DNA of 64,000 nt. Origin: Ehretia macrophylla (taxonomy: Eukaryota > Streptophyta > Magnoliopsida > Boraginales > Ehretiaceae). Shown piece by piece: positions 24,651 to 35,393 of the stretch (position 1 is its first letter; the number at the start of each line of letters is the position of its first letter). Under the pieces are notes generated by a model. The model worked only from the letters and a program-made list of their open reading frames with translations. It did not search any database and had not been told where the DNA came from. The stretch lies in the NCBI GenBank assembly GCA_037974665.1, contig CM075770.1:64615850-64679849 (forward strand), in the 5' to 3' direction. Made by a program: the position numbers and the translations under genes.

Positions 24651-24894
24651 TAGCCGAGATTCCAACTAGCTTTTCTCTATTTTTCCTAGCTTAGTGATCA
24701 ATCTCTTAGCACATGCATGAGGTTAGAACAAGAAGAAAAGAAATGGAAGCTTAAAAACTCGCCAAGGCCGAAAATGGTGACTCAAAATGCTTGCATGTGT
24801 GTTTCTTGCATCCTAGCTTGCTTGGGTGAGTTTCTTTGCTTGTGGTTTGTCTTGATGCACCATAGGATGATGAAGATGAGCTAAGAGGTGGAGA

Positions 24895-24985
24895 GAACTC
24901 AGCCAAAACCGAAATGGAGAGAAAGAGTGAGAGGGAGAGAGAGAAAATGTGAGGAAAGTGAGAGAAATGAGAGAAAAATGAGGCT
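24895..24985 (-). repeat. GA/CT-rich low-complexity tract in the 3' LTR
   Basis: The top strand is gagagaaagagtgagaggga and similar; the minus strand is a CT-rich tract. CT-rich stretches often mark 5' leader regions of plant transcripts. The 80-codon minus-strand ORF across it (24751-24993) owes its apparent hydrophobic N-terminus to this composition. The equivalent tract is at about 31762-31835. Confidence 0.65.
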
Positions 24986-25157
24986 TTTGCCAAAGTTCAT
25001 GCATATTTTGGCCTTGGGCATGCAAAAATTCAGATTTGTGTCATCTTTTGAATTGTTTTAACATGTGTGTAAGAGAATGTTGGGTATTTAGGGATTTTAG
25101 GTAGAATAGAATATAGGATATGTTTAGACGTTTGTGAGATTTTGTCTTGTAGTGAGT

Positions 25158-25173
25158 TTAAAATATAATATTT
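25158..25173 (-). promoter_or_regulatory. Possible TATA box of the 3' LTR
   Basis: Minus-strand TATTATATTTTAAAC lies ~180 bp upstream of the CT-rich tract, the expected order for U3 promoter then leader. The equivalent sequence is at about 32008-32023 in the 5' LTR, which is the one that would drive the element's transcript. Inference from position and composition only. Confidence 0.3.
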
Positions 25174-25279
25174 AGGTGTTAGTGGATTTTGTAGAGATTT
25201 GAATTAGGATTATAATAATAGTTAGTGGTGTTTGTAGGAGTATTCTATAGTGTATTTCTTTTTGTAGGATTTTTTATTG

Positions 25280-25740
25280 ATTAGCGTGCGGGCACGCTTT
25301 TCTAAGTCTAGGGCACGCACTACGAGACACACACAAAAATCAATATAGGGCATGAATCACGAGGTAGACACGAACTACGAGGTAAGACACGGACTTCAAG
25401 ACTAATGCACGCAATCCTAGGTGAATGCACGTAAACCAATGCAAGGCACGTAATTCAATATAATGCATGCAAATCGAGGTACGACTCTTAAACCTAGGTT
25501 AAGGTACGCAGTTCAAGGTTAGGGCACACGAAACAAGGTAACGCGTGTACATCGAGGTCAGGGCACGTATTTCTAGGTACCGCGCGCGAGTCGAGGATTA
25601 GGGCACACTATTCTAGGTCAAGGCACGTATGACGAGGTATGCACGAAAACCAAGACATGACACGTAATCTAAGGTCGGTCATATAATTAGGGGTCTATGG
25701 CACGCAAATCACGGTAACAAACGTTATTCGGGGTCGGGCC
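25280..25740 (-). repeat. Degenerate minisatellite in U3 of the 3' LTR
   Basis: About twenty degenerate ~20-24-bp units built on ggcacgta....cgaggt fill the outer 460 bp of the LTR. The same array is in the 5' LTR at about 32140-32595. Repeats at this place in U3 often act as enhancers; that role is inferred here. Confidence 0.65.
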
Positions 25741-25745
25741 TCACA

Positions 25746-25758
25746 TCCTCCCCTCCTT
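25746..25758 (-). promoter_or_regulatory. Polypurine tract
   Basis: Minus-strand AAGGAGGGGAGGA sits immediately before the 3' LTR (TGTGAGGCCC), the plus-strand primer site. Just upstream, 25763-25781 is a perfect palindrome GAATTTCG-GGA-CGAAATTC, a sequence I associate with the end of pol in many plant Ty3/gypsy elements. Confidence 0.88.
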
Positions 25759-28620
25759 AAAAGAATTTCGTCCCGAAATTCATTCTTGCCTATTGAGGTC
25801 ATTTAGACGGATTCTGACCCTTGTTATTCTTCCTACTCCGGTTCGTCCCGTGTTTGGTGATCTCTTACCATAACCAATTCACTTCCTATGTTTCTCCAAT
25901 CATTTAGTTCGGTGTGACCTCTACATTTATAGTTCTTTTCTTTGAACGACTCTATTCTCCATTTGATCTTAAGGTCAAGTTCATTAACTAAGGTTAGAGT
26001 CTTCAAACATAGTCATCAAAGTTGCATCGGTATTCTAACAATAGAACTGTAACTCCAAAATCATGACTCATGTTGTGTCAATCTCGCATTCATACCTCAA
26101 AATGAATATCACAATAATTCCATGATCCTAGGGTGACATACGCTAATTTCAAGATGATAGATCTATATCATATTTACATATTCTATCAACTAGCTTCAAA
26201 ATTGTTAACATCTAGGACATACACGTGTTATGGGTCGTTTCCACAATATGACTCTATTTTCAGGAAAAACTCTCCAAACAAACTGATCCATCTCAAATCG
26301 TCATCTATCGATGGTATTATAGCCCTTCTTATCTCACAGGTACATTAGATTAGCAAATCTTCTAATGACTAGTCTCCCGATCATAGGCTCCTATTCACTA
26401 ACATCCTTTCCCAGCTTCGTTAACCTTCATGCCCGTAATCAAGGAGAAAGACTGTTGAGGTTCATGAAACTCAAACTCTAAGGTTTGTTAAATACCACCA
26501 ACAAATTGCCATTGAAATTGCATGAGTAACTAATCATGTAGCACTAGTTCAACTCTTACAAGTAAAATTCATCAGCTTGTGATCCACAATTTATTTCCTT
26601 ATTTGAATCTCTATCTTCACGTCACGACACTTCAGAATTTTCTTTTAATCTTATCCAAAACTCCTAAGACGATTAGTTTCAACCTCAAATAAATTCCACT
26701 CACCTAAATCCAAGGTTACATCATACTTAAGAAGACAATGGTCCTACTCATTTAGCGACCTAGTCATTCCTTTGCATACTTAATGCCCGCCAATATATCT
26801 TCGACATTAATGTTACCAAGCTGGGTTCATTGCCATGTAGGTGATATCAATGCTCTACTAGGTTACCGGCCGTACAACAACAATCCTAGGGCTATAAATG
26901 GGTACCGAAATGATCTAGCTCATAAAATACTTACGTGAGATAACTTCAGGGTTGTATCAACATAAGAATTATGATCACGAGACATCCTTCAACATAACCT
27001 AATAGAACTTCAAAGGTAATCAACCACTTATTTAACTATCACTACAAGATTCACCCTCTATTCAACGCCACGATTCGAAGTTTACCAACCGCTTGTTTTT
27101 AGAAGTGAAACGGTGCACTTAAATACGGTTGTCTAACAACAGCCTCTTGGGTCATCGTAACTCTAATTCATATCTATCTTAACTATATGAAATCTTACTC
27201 TTCTCATTTACATGTTCAACTAGCTAAGAGCATCAAGACTCATTGACCTTAGGCCCTAGGGTTCACCATGAATCATCATGCATACTCACTATTAGCTATT
27301 TAGGATTACTAATCATACCCTAACGACTCTACTTTGTAACCGAATGCTTTAATCTCATTTACATGGTTTATATATTAGGTCCATCGGTAATACTTAGGGA
27401 TATATGCTTCCTAATATCCTTTAGGGTATTCAAATAACGAGTGCATAGAATGACTTACTTCGCATAATTATAACTAAATCCGAGGGGCAACAATTTAATA
27501 CCATGATTCTTAATATCACCAATATCCAACTTAGGACCTTTAGCAATGTTAGTCATCTAATGTATAATTCAATTTCTTACACTTCTATCCGACCTAACAT
27601 TTTAGGTGCAGCTTTCCAAACACGAGTTCTAGCTACGTGAATTCCTTGATTCCAGCATCCTTATATCTTGTTATATTAAAGAATCATCAACCTTGTTAAA
27701 TTCGGTCTCCAGAGTTGCCTACATGTCTTGAGGTCATCCATTGTTAAGTTACTTAAACACATTATTCACGCCTTAATAATCTAACCCCTATCGTCCATTT
27801 CCATGAGTTTATCTCTTAATTTCTAGGTCACAATCTTACCATTGAGTGAACTTGAAACTCGTTAATATACACCTTATTAGGTTCAACGATGTTTAATTCC
27901 AATCAAGTAAGGATTCAATCATATAATTAGTCTATTATACCATTGTAAGATATAAGAGTTTGATTCAAAAGCAACTCCTAAGTCAAACTTCCATTATAAG
28001 CATATGAACATATATATACTACTCCACATGTACAATAGTATATTCTTATATCTAAGGAAAGTTGTATGTCCTTAACATTTATTCTTGAACCACAATTAGG
28101 AGAACGGTTTAACAGAATCAAGAACTCTATAGCTATAAAATTGATAACTTAATCACAGGCATATGTATTCCAAAGATAAGGGGATAATTTTACCTCAACA
28201 ATTATACATGTGCTATGCATTTTATATATATGCATATCCAATAATACATATGATCCGTCGAGTACCTGTAAAGATGCGAGAAATCTCTAACCGAGCCTTT
28301 TCGTTCTTCCTGCATGAATTCAATTCCCTGAAAGTCCTAATCCTAACTATCTATGTATATAAACAGTCAATCATGGACATATAACATGCATGTGTATCAA
28401 GGAATGAGTATAAAAGCATGCATGCATTATTGAGGTCACTAACGTGTCAGTGTGCATGACACATAATACATATGGTCCACAAAGGCACATAATATTCAAT
28501 ACTTAAAGCAATTAAAGCACATTAGCACACATAACACATATAAACAAGACATTATAATTACCTTAGGGCTTCTACCCATGGTCTAAGAGTTGAAATCGAC
28601 TAATGCCTAGTTACTAAACT

Positions 28621-28634
28621 AAGCTCTGATACCA
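28621..28634 (-). promoter_or_regulatory. Primer-binding site, initiator-Met tRNA
   Basis: Minus-strand TGGTATCAGAGCTT, with its first 12 nt identical to the site at 1968-1979. The gap to the LTR boundary is 13 nt (28635-28647), longer than the 6 nt of the Ty3/gypsy element. Confidence 0.9.
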
Positions 28635-29830
28635 TTCTAATATAAGGTGTCACGCCCCAACCCGGCCTATAAAGGTTAGACTAGGGTGTGATCTAAAGTT
28701 CAGGACACGTCACATACTTAACCAATTATGAAGATTTAACACTTAACGTTTTGGCCTAAACTCCAAAATTTTCTGGAAAACCGGTAACATAACGGCTGTA
28801 ATTGAGCTCTTTGGTTTGACCTAATTCTCTAAACGCCTCAATTATTCCAATCATTAATCCAATTCCATTAAGGACTCCTATTTGTCACCAACCGATTTGC
28901 CTACTAGTTTATCTTGAAAGTCTCATTTGGTTAATAAGCCTAACATGATAACTATGTCCCGTTTATTTGTCAATTTCCTATCAGGCGAGTACCTATTATC
29001 CTTTAGTTTGCAAATGAGCACCTAAGTGAAATTAGATAGAATTAACTTAGTTGATTGTTCATCTATTGGTTTGAATGCCTATGATAACTACTAATTAAGA
29101 AAACGAAAGCAAACAACCAAATAAAAGTTCGTCCAGTTATAGATAGTACAATCCCAGAATTAGACCCAAATTACAACGGGGTCATTTACATCAATAAAAT
29201 GAATAGTTTGCAGTCAAACACAACATCCATATAGCAACTACTTTCAGGCAAAGCACAAAAGCACGTAGGGACAGGCAATCACTCCAAGGAATCATCGTTA
29301 GCCACATCTTCCTCGGGTACCTGTTCTTGATCTTCTTCACCTGAGATGATAAAAGAGGGTGAGTCCTTATGAACTCAGCGAGGGGGAACGAGAAATAGGT
29401 TTTGAAACTAATTTTCTGGTTCAACTTATGAAAACTCATTTTTTGAAAACATGTCACGTATTACAAATAATAAGGTACGCAAATATATGAATCAAATCGA
29501 GTAACGGATACAAAGTAAGGGAACAGAAATACCAGTCTTTCCTCCCCGAGGTTCTCTAGGAACCAAGCGAGAGTACTTACATATAAGTACATGAACAAGA
29601 ATACCAGTCTTTCCTCCCCAAGGTTCTCTAGGAACCAAGCGAGAGTACTTATACACATAGTAAAAAGGATACGGTGAGCATTTGCTCTCAATATCAATTT
29701 CGATTCATTTGGTGTGGCCGACTTCAATAATCCATTTATCGCTCCCAATTGGGTGTACTCCGGATGTACCCCGAAACCTACGACCCAACTCTCCGAGGGT
29801 GGAATGCCAAGCGAGAGAGGGAATTGGACC

Positions 29831-29891
29831 ATGGTAGTCACGGGAGCATCGGCAAGCCCTATGCCGCCCGGCGTTCGTGAAACGCTACCAT
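29831..29891 (-). repeat. Long imperfect hairpin in the 5' LTR
   Basis: Counterpart of 21681-21740: atggtag-tcacgg pairs with the segment ending cgctaccat, while the loop-proximal part has changed. The outer arms are conserved. Confidence 0.55.
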
Positions 29892-32139
29892 GCCACAATA
29901 AAAGGTTGCAACCTCATATGCAATGCACATTTATAACATTTAACATATCACATTAGGAGGACAACAAAGTAGGTTGCCTCCGAGCAAGTATATGATCACA
30001 TTTTGACATATTGGCATATAAAGCGTTGTAAGAACATATAATCATTTCATATATCCATTTGAAAGAAATTAAACTTTAACGGGAAGCCAAGTAATCATGT
30101 TCAAATAAACCATTGAATATATTTTAACAATTCACATTAGGAGGACAACAAAGTAGGTTGCCTCCGAGCAATTTCAAGATCACATATTGCCAAGTAAACG
30201 AACGAGGCATGCTTGACATGAAATTTCACTTTGTAGAACACATAGAGTCATATGAACATTAAACGGAGAACCATGTAACACATGCAAGTCAAGCCATATA
30301 ACTCATTTCGATGTCCACGTAATCAAGTGATACGATTATTCAACATGCAACAACATCTACGTGGGTTCGGATGCAAGAAAAGCCTATTTGTCAACATGCA
30401 ATGATCAAAATTACATTTAAGCTTATAAGACATTTACGGGCAGCCCACTAAGCATATAATTTCCACACAATATCCAAATGATCAACACTTAGCAACACTA
30501 CCTAGTCATTAGGGTTTCCGTTTCATGCTTAACCATTTGATTAAACCCTAAGTCAACTCAAGTTCATTCACAAGTCATGCATCATTCAATTCAAACATCC
30601 TCAAGTACTCAAAACAGTCCACACAACATCCCAACACCACAATTCCAAGCAATTAGCACCACAAGAGAGGTTACAACAATTTTCCAAGCATATAGCTAAG
30701 TGAAACCTTTACTGCAATAGGCTGTTTTCTCACAATCAATAGGATAATCAAAAAATCTCCAAATCCAGTGAATAAGATGTCAAATTAAATATTGAGAAGT
30801 TAACTAAAATTATAAACAAACCTTGCATCAATTGGAGTTCAGAATCATTAGTTATGGCCGAAACAGTGAGGTAACACAAAACTGTCCAGATTTGCACACT
30901 TTTCAGAAATTGACGTTTTTGAGGTCCTTAGGTTCAGTTTTAGCTTTGGTCCATTTCTGACAAAACTGTCCAGAACTGAAAAATATAGCAGCCAACCAAA
31001 TTTCATTCATTTTGGACAACATTTACTAAGTCAAATATGGTTCGTTCCACAAGGTCAGTGCATCTGCCAAAACCTGCTTCATTTCTCCAGATTTCCAGAT
31101 TTTGTCACATTTTAAAGATTTGCCATTTTGAGAACCTTAGAGTCAAAATTAGCTTCGGCATATTTCTGGGAAAAATGTCCAAAACTGTCCAAACTAGTCA
31201 CCTACCAATTTTAAAGAATTTTCAATATCATTGGCTTAGCTAAACTTACCTCGAACAGACTGGTCAGAGAGCTGTCATCCATTTCGACTTCACCTATCAT
31301 CATTTTCAAGCCAAGATCTTGCCATGCATGGTTGTTTAAGCTTATGAACGACCATATAGCTCAAGTAAAGAAGCAAATACACACATTTATGAGCATGCAT
31401 GTGAGTTTTTAAAGAGTTTTCAAAAGGTTTTAACCCTTACCTTTGCAATCAACCCAAAAAATGCTCAAAACCTTGTTGAAGCTCAAATCTCTTCTTCTTC
31501 TTGCTTAGCCGAGATTCCAACTAGCTTTTCTCTATTTTTCCTAGCTTAGTGATCAATCTCTTAGCACATGCATGAGGTGAGAACAAGAAGAAAAGAAATG
31601 GAAGCTTAAAAACTCACCAAGGCCGAAAATGGTGACTCAAAATGCTTGCATGTGTGTTTCTTGCATCCTAGCTTGCTTGGGTGAGTTTCTTTGCTTGTGG
31701 TTTGTCTTGATGCACCATAGGATGATGAAGATGAGCTAAGAGGTGGAGAGAACTCAGCCAAAACCGAAATGAGAGAGAGAGTGAGAGGGAGAGAGAGAAA
31801 ATGTGAGGAAAGTGAGAGAAATGAGAGAAAAATGAGGCTTTTGCCAAAGTTGATGCATATGTTGGCCTTGGGCATGCAAAAATTCAGCTTTGTGTCATCT
31901 TTTGAATTGTTTTAACATGTGTGTAAGAGAATGTTGGGTATTTAGGGATTTTAGGTAGAATAGAATATAGGATATGTTTAGAGGTTTGTGAGATTTTGTC
32001 ATGTAGTGAGTTTAAAATATAATATTTAGGTGTTAGTGGATTTTGTAGAGATTTGAATTAGGATTATAATAATAGTTAGTGGTGTTTGTAGGATTATTTT
32101 ATAGTCTAGTGCTTTGTGTAAGATTCTTTATTGATTAGC

Positions 32140-32595
32140 GTGCGGGCACGCTTTTTGAAGTCTAGGGCACGCACTACGAGACACACACAGACATCAATAT
32201 AGGGCATGAATCACGAGGTAGACACGAACTACGAGGTAAGACACGGACTTCAAGACTAATGCACGCAATCCTAGGTGAATGCACATAAACCAATGCAAGG
32301 CACGTAATTCAATGTAATGCACGCAAATCAAGGTACGACTCTTAAACCTAGGTTAAGGTACACAGTTCAAGGTTAGGGCACACGAAACGAGGTAACACAC
32401 GTACATCGAGGTCAGGGCACGTATTTCTAGGTACCGCGTGTGAGTCGGGGTTTAGGGCACACTATTCTAGGTCAAGACACGTATGACGAGTTATGCACGA
32501 AAACCAAGATAGGACACGTAATCCAAGGTCGGTCATATAATTAGGGGTCTATGGCACGCAAGTCAACGTAACACACGTTATTCGGGGTCGGGCCT
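32140..32595 (-). repeat. Degenerate minisatellite in U3 of the 5' LTR
   Basis: Counterpart of 25280-25740, with scattered point changes and no change in repeat number that I can see. Confidence 0.65.
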
Positions 32596-32608
32596 CACAA
32601 CCTGTCAA

Positions 32609-32687
32609 AGTACTACTCTAGCCCAAGCACGCTTAACTTAGGAGTTCTAATGGGATCCGGTGCATTAGTGATGGTATGATCGCACCC
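32609..32687 (-). pseudogene. 5S rRNA gene, copy 24, 5' fragment (split by the LTR element)
   Basis: The first 79 nt of the 5S gene whose 3' end is at 20594-20636. It starts at top-strand agtactactct. Nine bases, acctgtcaa (32600-32608), separate it from the LTR and belong to neither. About four changes, two in or near box A (ctctAgccc, aacttAgg). Confidence 0.93.
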
Positions 32688-33244
32688 GTCATGTTGAGGA
32701 CACAATTCCTTTGTGTGTTAACGGTTCATAGTCCCAGCCTAGAGAGATGGCTCATTCAGAAGGCCCATTGGGCTTAACGACAACCCATCTGCTTCAACAA
32801 CTCAGCATCCTCGCAAGACGTGATATCGATGCGTTGTAGGGCCCTCTAATTTCCCGCGAGTAAGGTTGTCGTCCTTTTAACAACTCCCGATGTACGATCC
32901 GAGATGAAAAAACAAAGCAAAAATAGAAAAGTTGCCCGAAACTAATGAAAATGTTCAATTTTGGGCTCCAAAAAGGGAACAGCGAGCAAGCTAGCTGCCC
33001 TAGACATAGAGCTCTCGGACAGCTTTACAACGGTATGCTGTGTGCCGTGTAACTCCTTACGGATCAAAAGTTATAGGCACCGAAGCGAAGGAGACCTGGT
33101 CACAAGCCCTACACCCTAGTTTTGCGGGCCCAACCTCCACGTGAAGCGAAGTCGTCTTGCCCTAGGTGCCGTGGGATTCTATAATAGAAATGTGGTGGAT
33201 AAAGTATCTTGGCAACCCTAACAGGAGGAAAAAAATTGAAAAGG

Positions 33245-33363
33245 GGGGTGCAACCCGAGGACTTCCCAAGGGGTCACCCATCCTAGTACTACTCTCGCCC
33301 AAGCACGCTTAGCTTTGGAGTTCTGATGGGATCCGGTGCATTAGTGCTAGTATGATCGCACCC
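33245..33363 (-). rRNA. 5S rRNA gene, copy 25
   Basis: Full length, about four to five changes (aacCcgagg, cccaAgg, cttaGctTtgg in box A, gctAgta). Confidence 0.92.
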
Positions 33364-33920
33364 GTCATGTAGAGGGCACAATTCCTTTATGTGTTAACGG
33401 TTCACAGTCCCAGCCTAGAGAGATGTCCCATTCAGAAGGCCCAATGGGCTTAACGACAACCCATTCGCTTCAACAACGCAGCATCCTCGCAACACGTGAT
33501 ATCGGCGCGTTGTAGGGCCCTCTAATGACACGCGAGTAAGGTTGTCATCCTTTTAACAGCTCACGACGTACGATCCGAGACGAAAAAATAGTACAAATAT
33601 AGAAAAGTGGCCCGAAATTGATGAAAATGTTCGATTTTTGGCTCCAAAAAGGGCGTAGCGAGCAAGCTAGCTGCCCCCGTCGTAGAGCTCTCAGTTGTTT
33701 TGCAACGGTATGTTGTGCGCCGCGTAACTCCTTACGGATCAAAAGTTATGGGCACCGGAGCGAATGAGACCTGGTCACAAGCCCTACGCCCTCGGTTTGG
33801 TGGCCTAGCCTCCACGTGAAGCGAAGTTGTCTTGCCCAAGGTGCCGTGCGATTCTATAATAGAACTGTGGGGCATAAATTATCTTGGCAACCCTAACCGG
33901 AGCAAAAAAAAATGGAAAGG

Positions 33921-34039
33921 GGGGTGCAACAATAGGACTTCCCAGGGGGTCACCCATCCTAGTACTACTCTCGCCCAAGCACGCTTAACTCCGGAGTTCT
34001 GATGGTATCCGGTGCATTAGTGCTGGAATGATCGCACCC
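33921..34039 (-). rRNA. 5S rRNA gene, copy 26
   Basis: Full length, about five changes: aacaATagg near the 3' end, aactCcgg, atggTatcc, tggAatg. Box C and IE are intact. Confidence 0.92.
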
Positions 34040-34597
34040 GTCATGTTGAGGGCACAATTCCTTTATGTGTTAACGGTTCATTGTCCTATCCTAGAGAGAT
34101 GGCTCATTCAAAAGGCCCAATGGGCTTAACGATAACCCATCTGCTTCAACAACGCAACATCCTCGCCGGACGTGATATCGACGAGTTGTAGGGCCCTCTA
34201 ATGTCCGGTGAGTAAGGTTGTGGTCCTTTTAACAGCTCACGACGTACGATCCGAGATGGAAAAATAGAGCAAAAATAGAAAAGTGGCCCGAAACTGATGA
34301 AAACGTTCGATTTTGGGCTCCAAAAATGGCACAGCAAGCAAGCTAGCTACCCCCGTCGTAGAGCTCTCGGAGAGCTTTGCAGCGGTATGCTGTGCGCAGC
34401 GAAACTCCTTACGGATCAACAGTTATGGGCATCGGAGCTAAGGAGACCGGGTCACAATCCTTACGCCCTCGGTTTGCTGGCCCAGCCTCCACGTGAAGCG
34501 AAGTTGTCTTGCCCAAGGTGCCGTGGGATTCGATAATAGAAATGTGGTGGATAAATTATCTGGGCAACCCTAACCGGCGGAAAAAAAATTGAAAACG

Positions 34598-34716
34598 GGG
34601 GTGTAACACGAGGACTTCCTAGGGGGTCACCCATACTAGTACTACTCTCGCCCAAGCACGCTTAACTTCGGAGTTCTGATGGGATCCGGTGCATTAGTGC
34701 TAGTATGATCGCACCC
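34598..34716 (-). rRNA. 5S rRNA gene, copy 27
   Basis: Full length, about four changes (gtgTaac, ccTagg, cataCtag, gctAgta). Box A is intact. Confidence 0.93.
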
Positions 34717-35274
34717 GTCATGTTGAGGGCACAATTCCTTTATGTTTTAACGGTTCACAGTCCCAACCTAGAGAGATGGCTCATTCTGAAGGCACAATGG
34801 GCTTAACGATAATCCATCCGCTTCAACAACGCAGCATCCTCGCAAGACGGGATATCTAAGCGTTGTAGGGGCCTCTAATGTCCCGCGAGTAAGGTTGTCA
34901 TCCTTTTAATAGCTCACGACATACGATCCGGGACGGAAAAACAGAGCAAAAATAGAAAAGTAGCCCGAAACAGATGAAAATGCTCGATTTTGGTCTCCAA
35001 AAAGGGCAAAGCAAACAAGCTAGCTGTCCCCGTAGTAGAGCTCTCGGAGAGGTTTGCAACGGTATGCTGTGCGCCACGTAACTCCTTACGGATCAAAAGT
35101 TATGGGCACCGGAGCGAAGGAGACCTCGTCACAAGCCCTACGCCCTCAGTTTGCTAGCCCAGCCTCCACGTGAAGCGAAGTTGTCTTGCCCAAGGTGCCG
35201 TGGGATTCGATAATAGAAATGTGGTGGATAAAGTATCTTGGAAACCCTAACCGGAGGAAAAAAAATTGAAAAGC

Positions 35275-35393
35275 GGGGTGCAACACGAGGACTTTCCAGG
35301 GGGTCACCCATAATAGTACTACTCTAGCCCAAGCACGCTTAACTTCGGAGTTCTGATGGGATCCGGTGCATTAGTGCTGGTATGATCGCACCC
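35275..35393 (-). rRNA. 5S rRNA gene, copy 28
   Basis: Full length, about three changes, all in the 3' half (cttTccagg, cataAtag, ctctAgccc). The 5' half equals consensus. Confidence 0.94.

Larger units (their letters stand above)
20637..25745 (-). repeat. 3' LTR of the LARD-like element (5109 bp)
   Basis: It is longer than its partner because it carries two copies of a ~1.4-kb internal module (about 21801-23172 and 23283-24650), where the other LTR has one. In minus-strand order it holds a degenerate (g)gcacg minisatellite in U3 (25280-25740), a CT-rich tract (24900-24980), the module copies, a long hairpin (21681-21740) and a conserved tgggtgtactccggatgtac block (21597-21616). No convincing coding sequence. 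Confidence 0.88.
25746..28647 (-). other. Noncoding interior of the LARD-like element
   Basis: 2902 bp of AT-rich sequence between the polypurine tract and the primer-binding site. I see no gag, protease, reverse transcriptase, RNase H or integrase motif on either strand; the longest ORFs (26133-26348 and 28163-28384, plus strand) have no recognisable domain and run opposite to the element. It presumably serves only as packaged RNA. Confidence 0.75.
20637..32599 (-). mobile_element. LARD-like non-autonomous LTR retrotransposon inserted in a 5S gene
   Basis: A 12-kb element on the minus strand: 5' LTR on the right (28648-32599), 3' LTR on the left (20637-25745), 2902-bp interior. Both LTRs run TG...CA and share termini (TGTCAC(A/G)CCCCAACC and GGGTCGGGCCTCACA). 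A primer-binding site (28621-28634) and polypurine tract (25746-25758) lie in the correct places. The interior has no gag or pol and no ORF over ~75 codons, so it must use proteins from another element. LTRs over 4 kb around a noncoding core define a large retrotransposon derivative (LARD). LTR motifs and the sequence before the polypurine tract suggest a Ty3/gypsy parent (inference). Confidence 0.88.
28648..32599 (-). repeat. 5' LTR of the LARD-like element (3952 bp)
   Basis: Bounded by TGTCACGCCC and GGGCCTCACA. Compared with the 3' LTR it lacks ~1.3 kb of module copy A (junction near 30027) and carries a short local duplication of accagtctttcctcccc (29531 and 29606). The hairpin is at 29831-29891, the CT-rich tract at about 31762-31835 and the U3 minisatellite at about 32140-32595. 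The outer ~1.2 kb is almost identical to the 3' LTR. Confidence 0.88.

Noticed and set aside
25280-25740. CRISPR-like array of short repeats
   Set aside because: Units are degenerate and of variable length, without spacers of even size, and lie in the U3 of a plant LTR.
20637-25745. The left LTR as a solo LTR from a separate insertion
   Set aside because: Its termini match the right LTR, a polypurine tract abuts it and a primer-binding site abuts the other. The two 5S fragments outside add up to one gene, so all belong to one element.
28530-28590. Minus-strand ATGGGTAGAAGCCC just after the LARD primer-binding site as a gag start
   Set aside because: The frame closes after fewer than 30 codons and shows no gag similarity. 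A GTAA following AAG could be a splice donor, but nothing supports splicing.
29461-29898. 145-aa minus-strand ORF in the 5' LTR
   Set aside because: Its internal repeat (STLAWFLENLGEERLVFLF) comes from a local ~75-bp duplication and it is not preserved in the other LTR.
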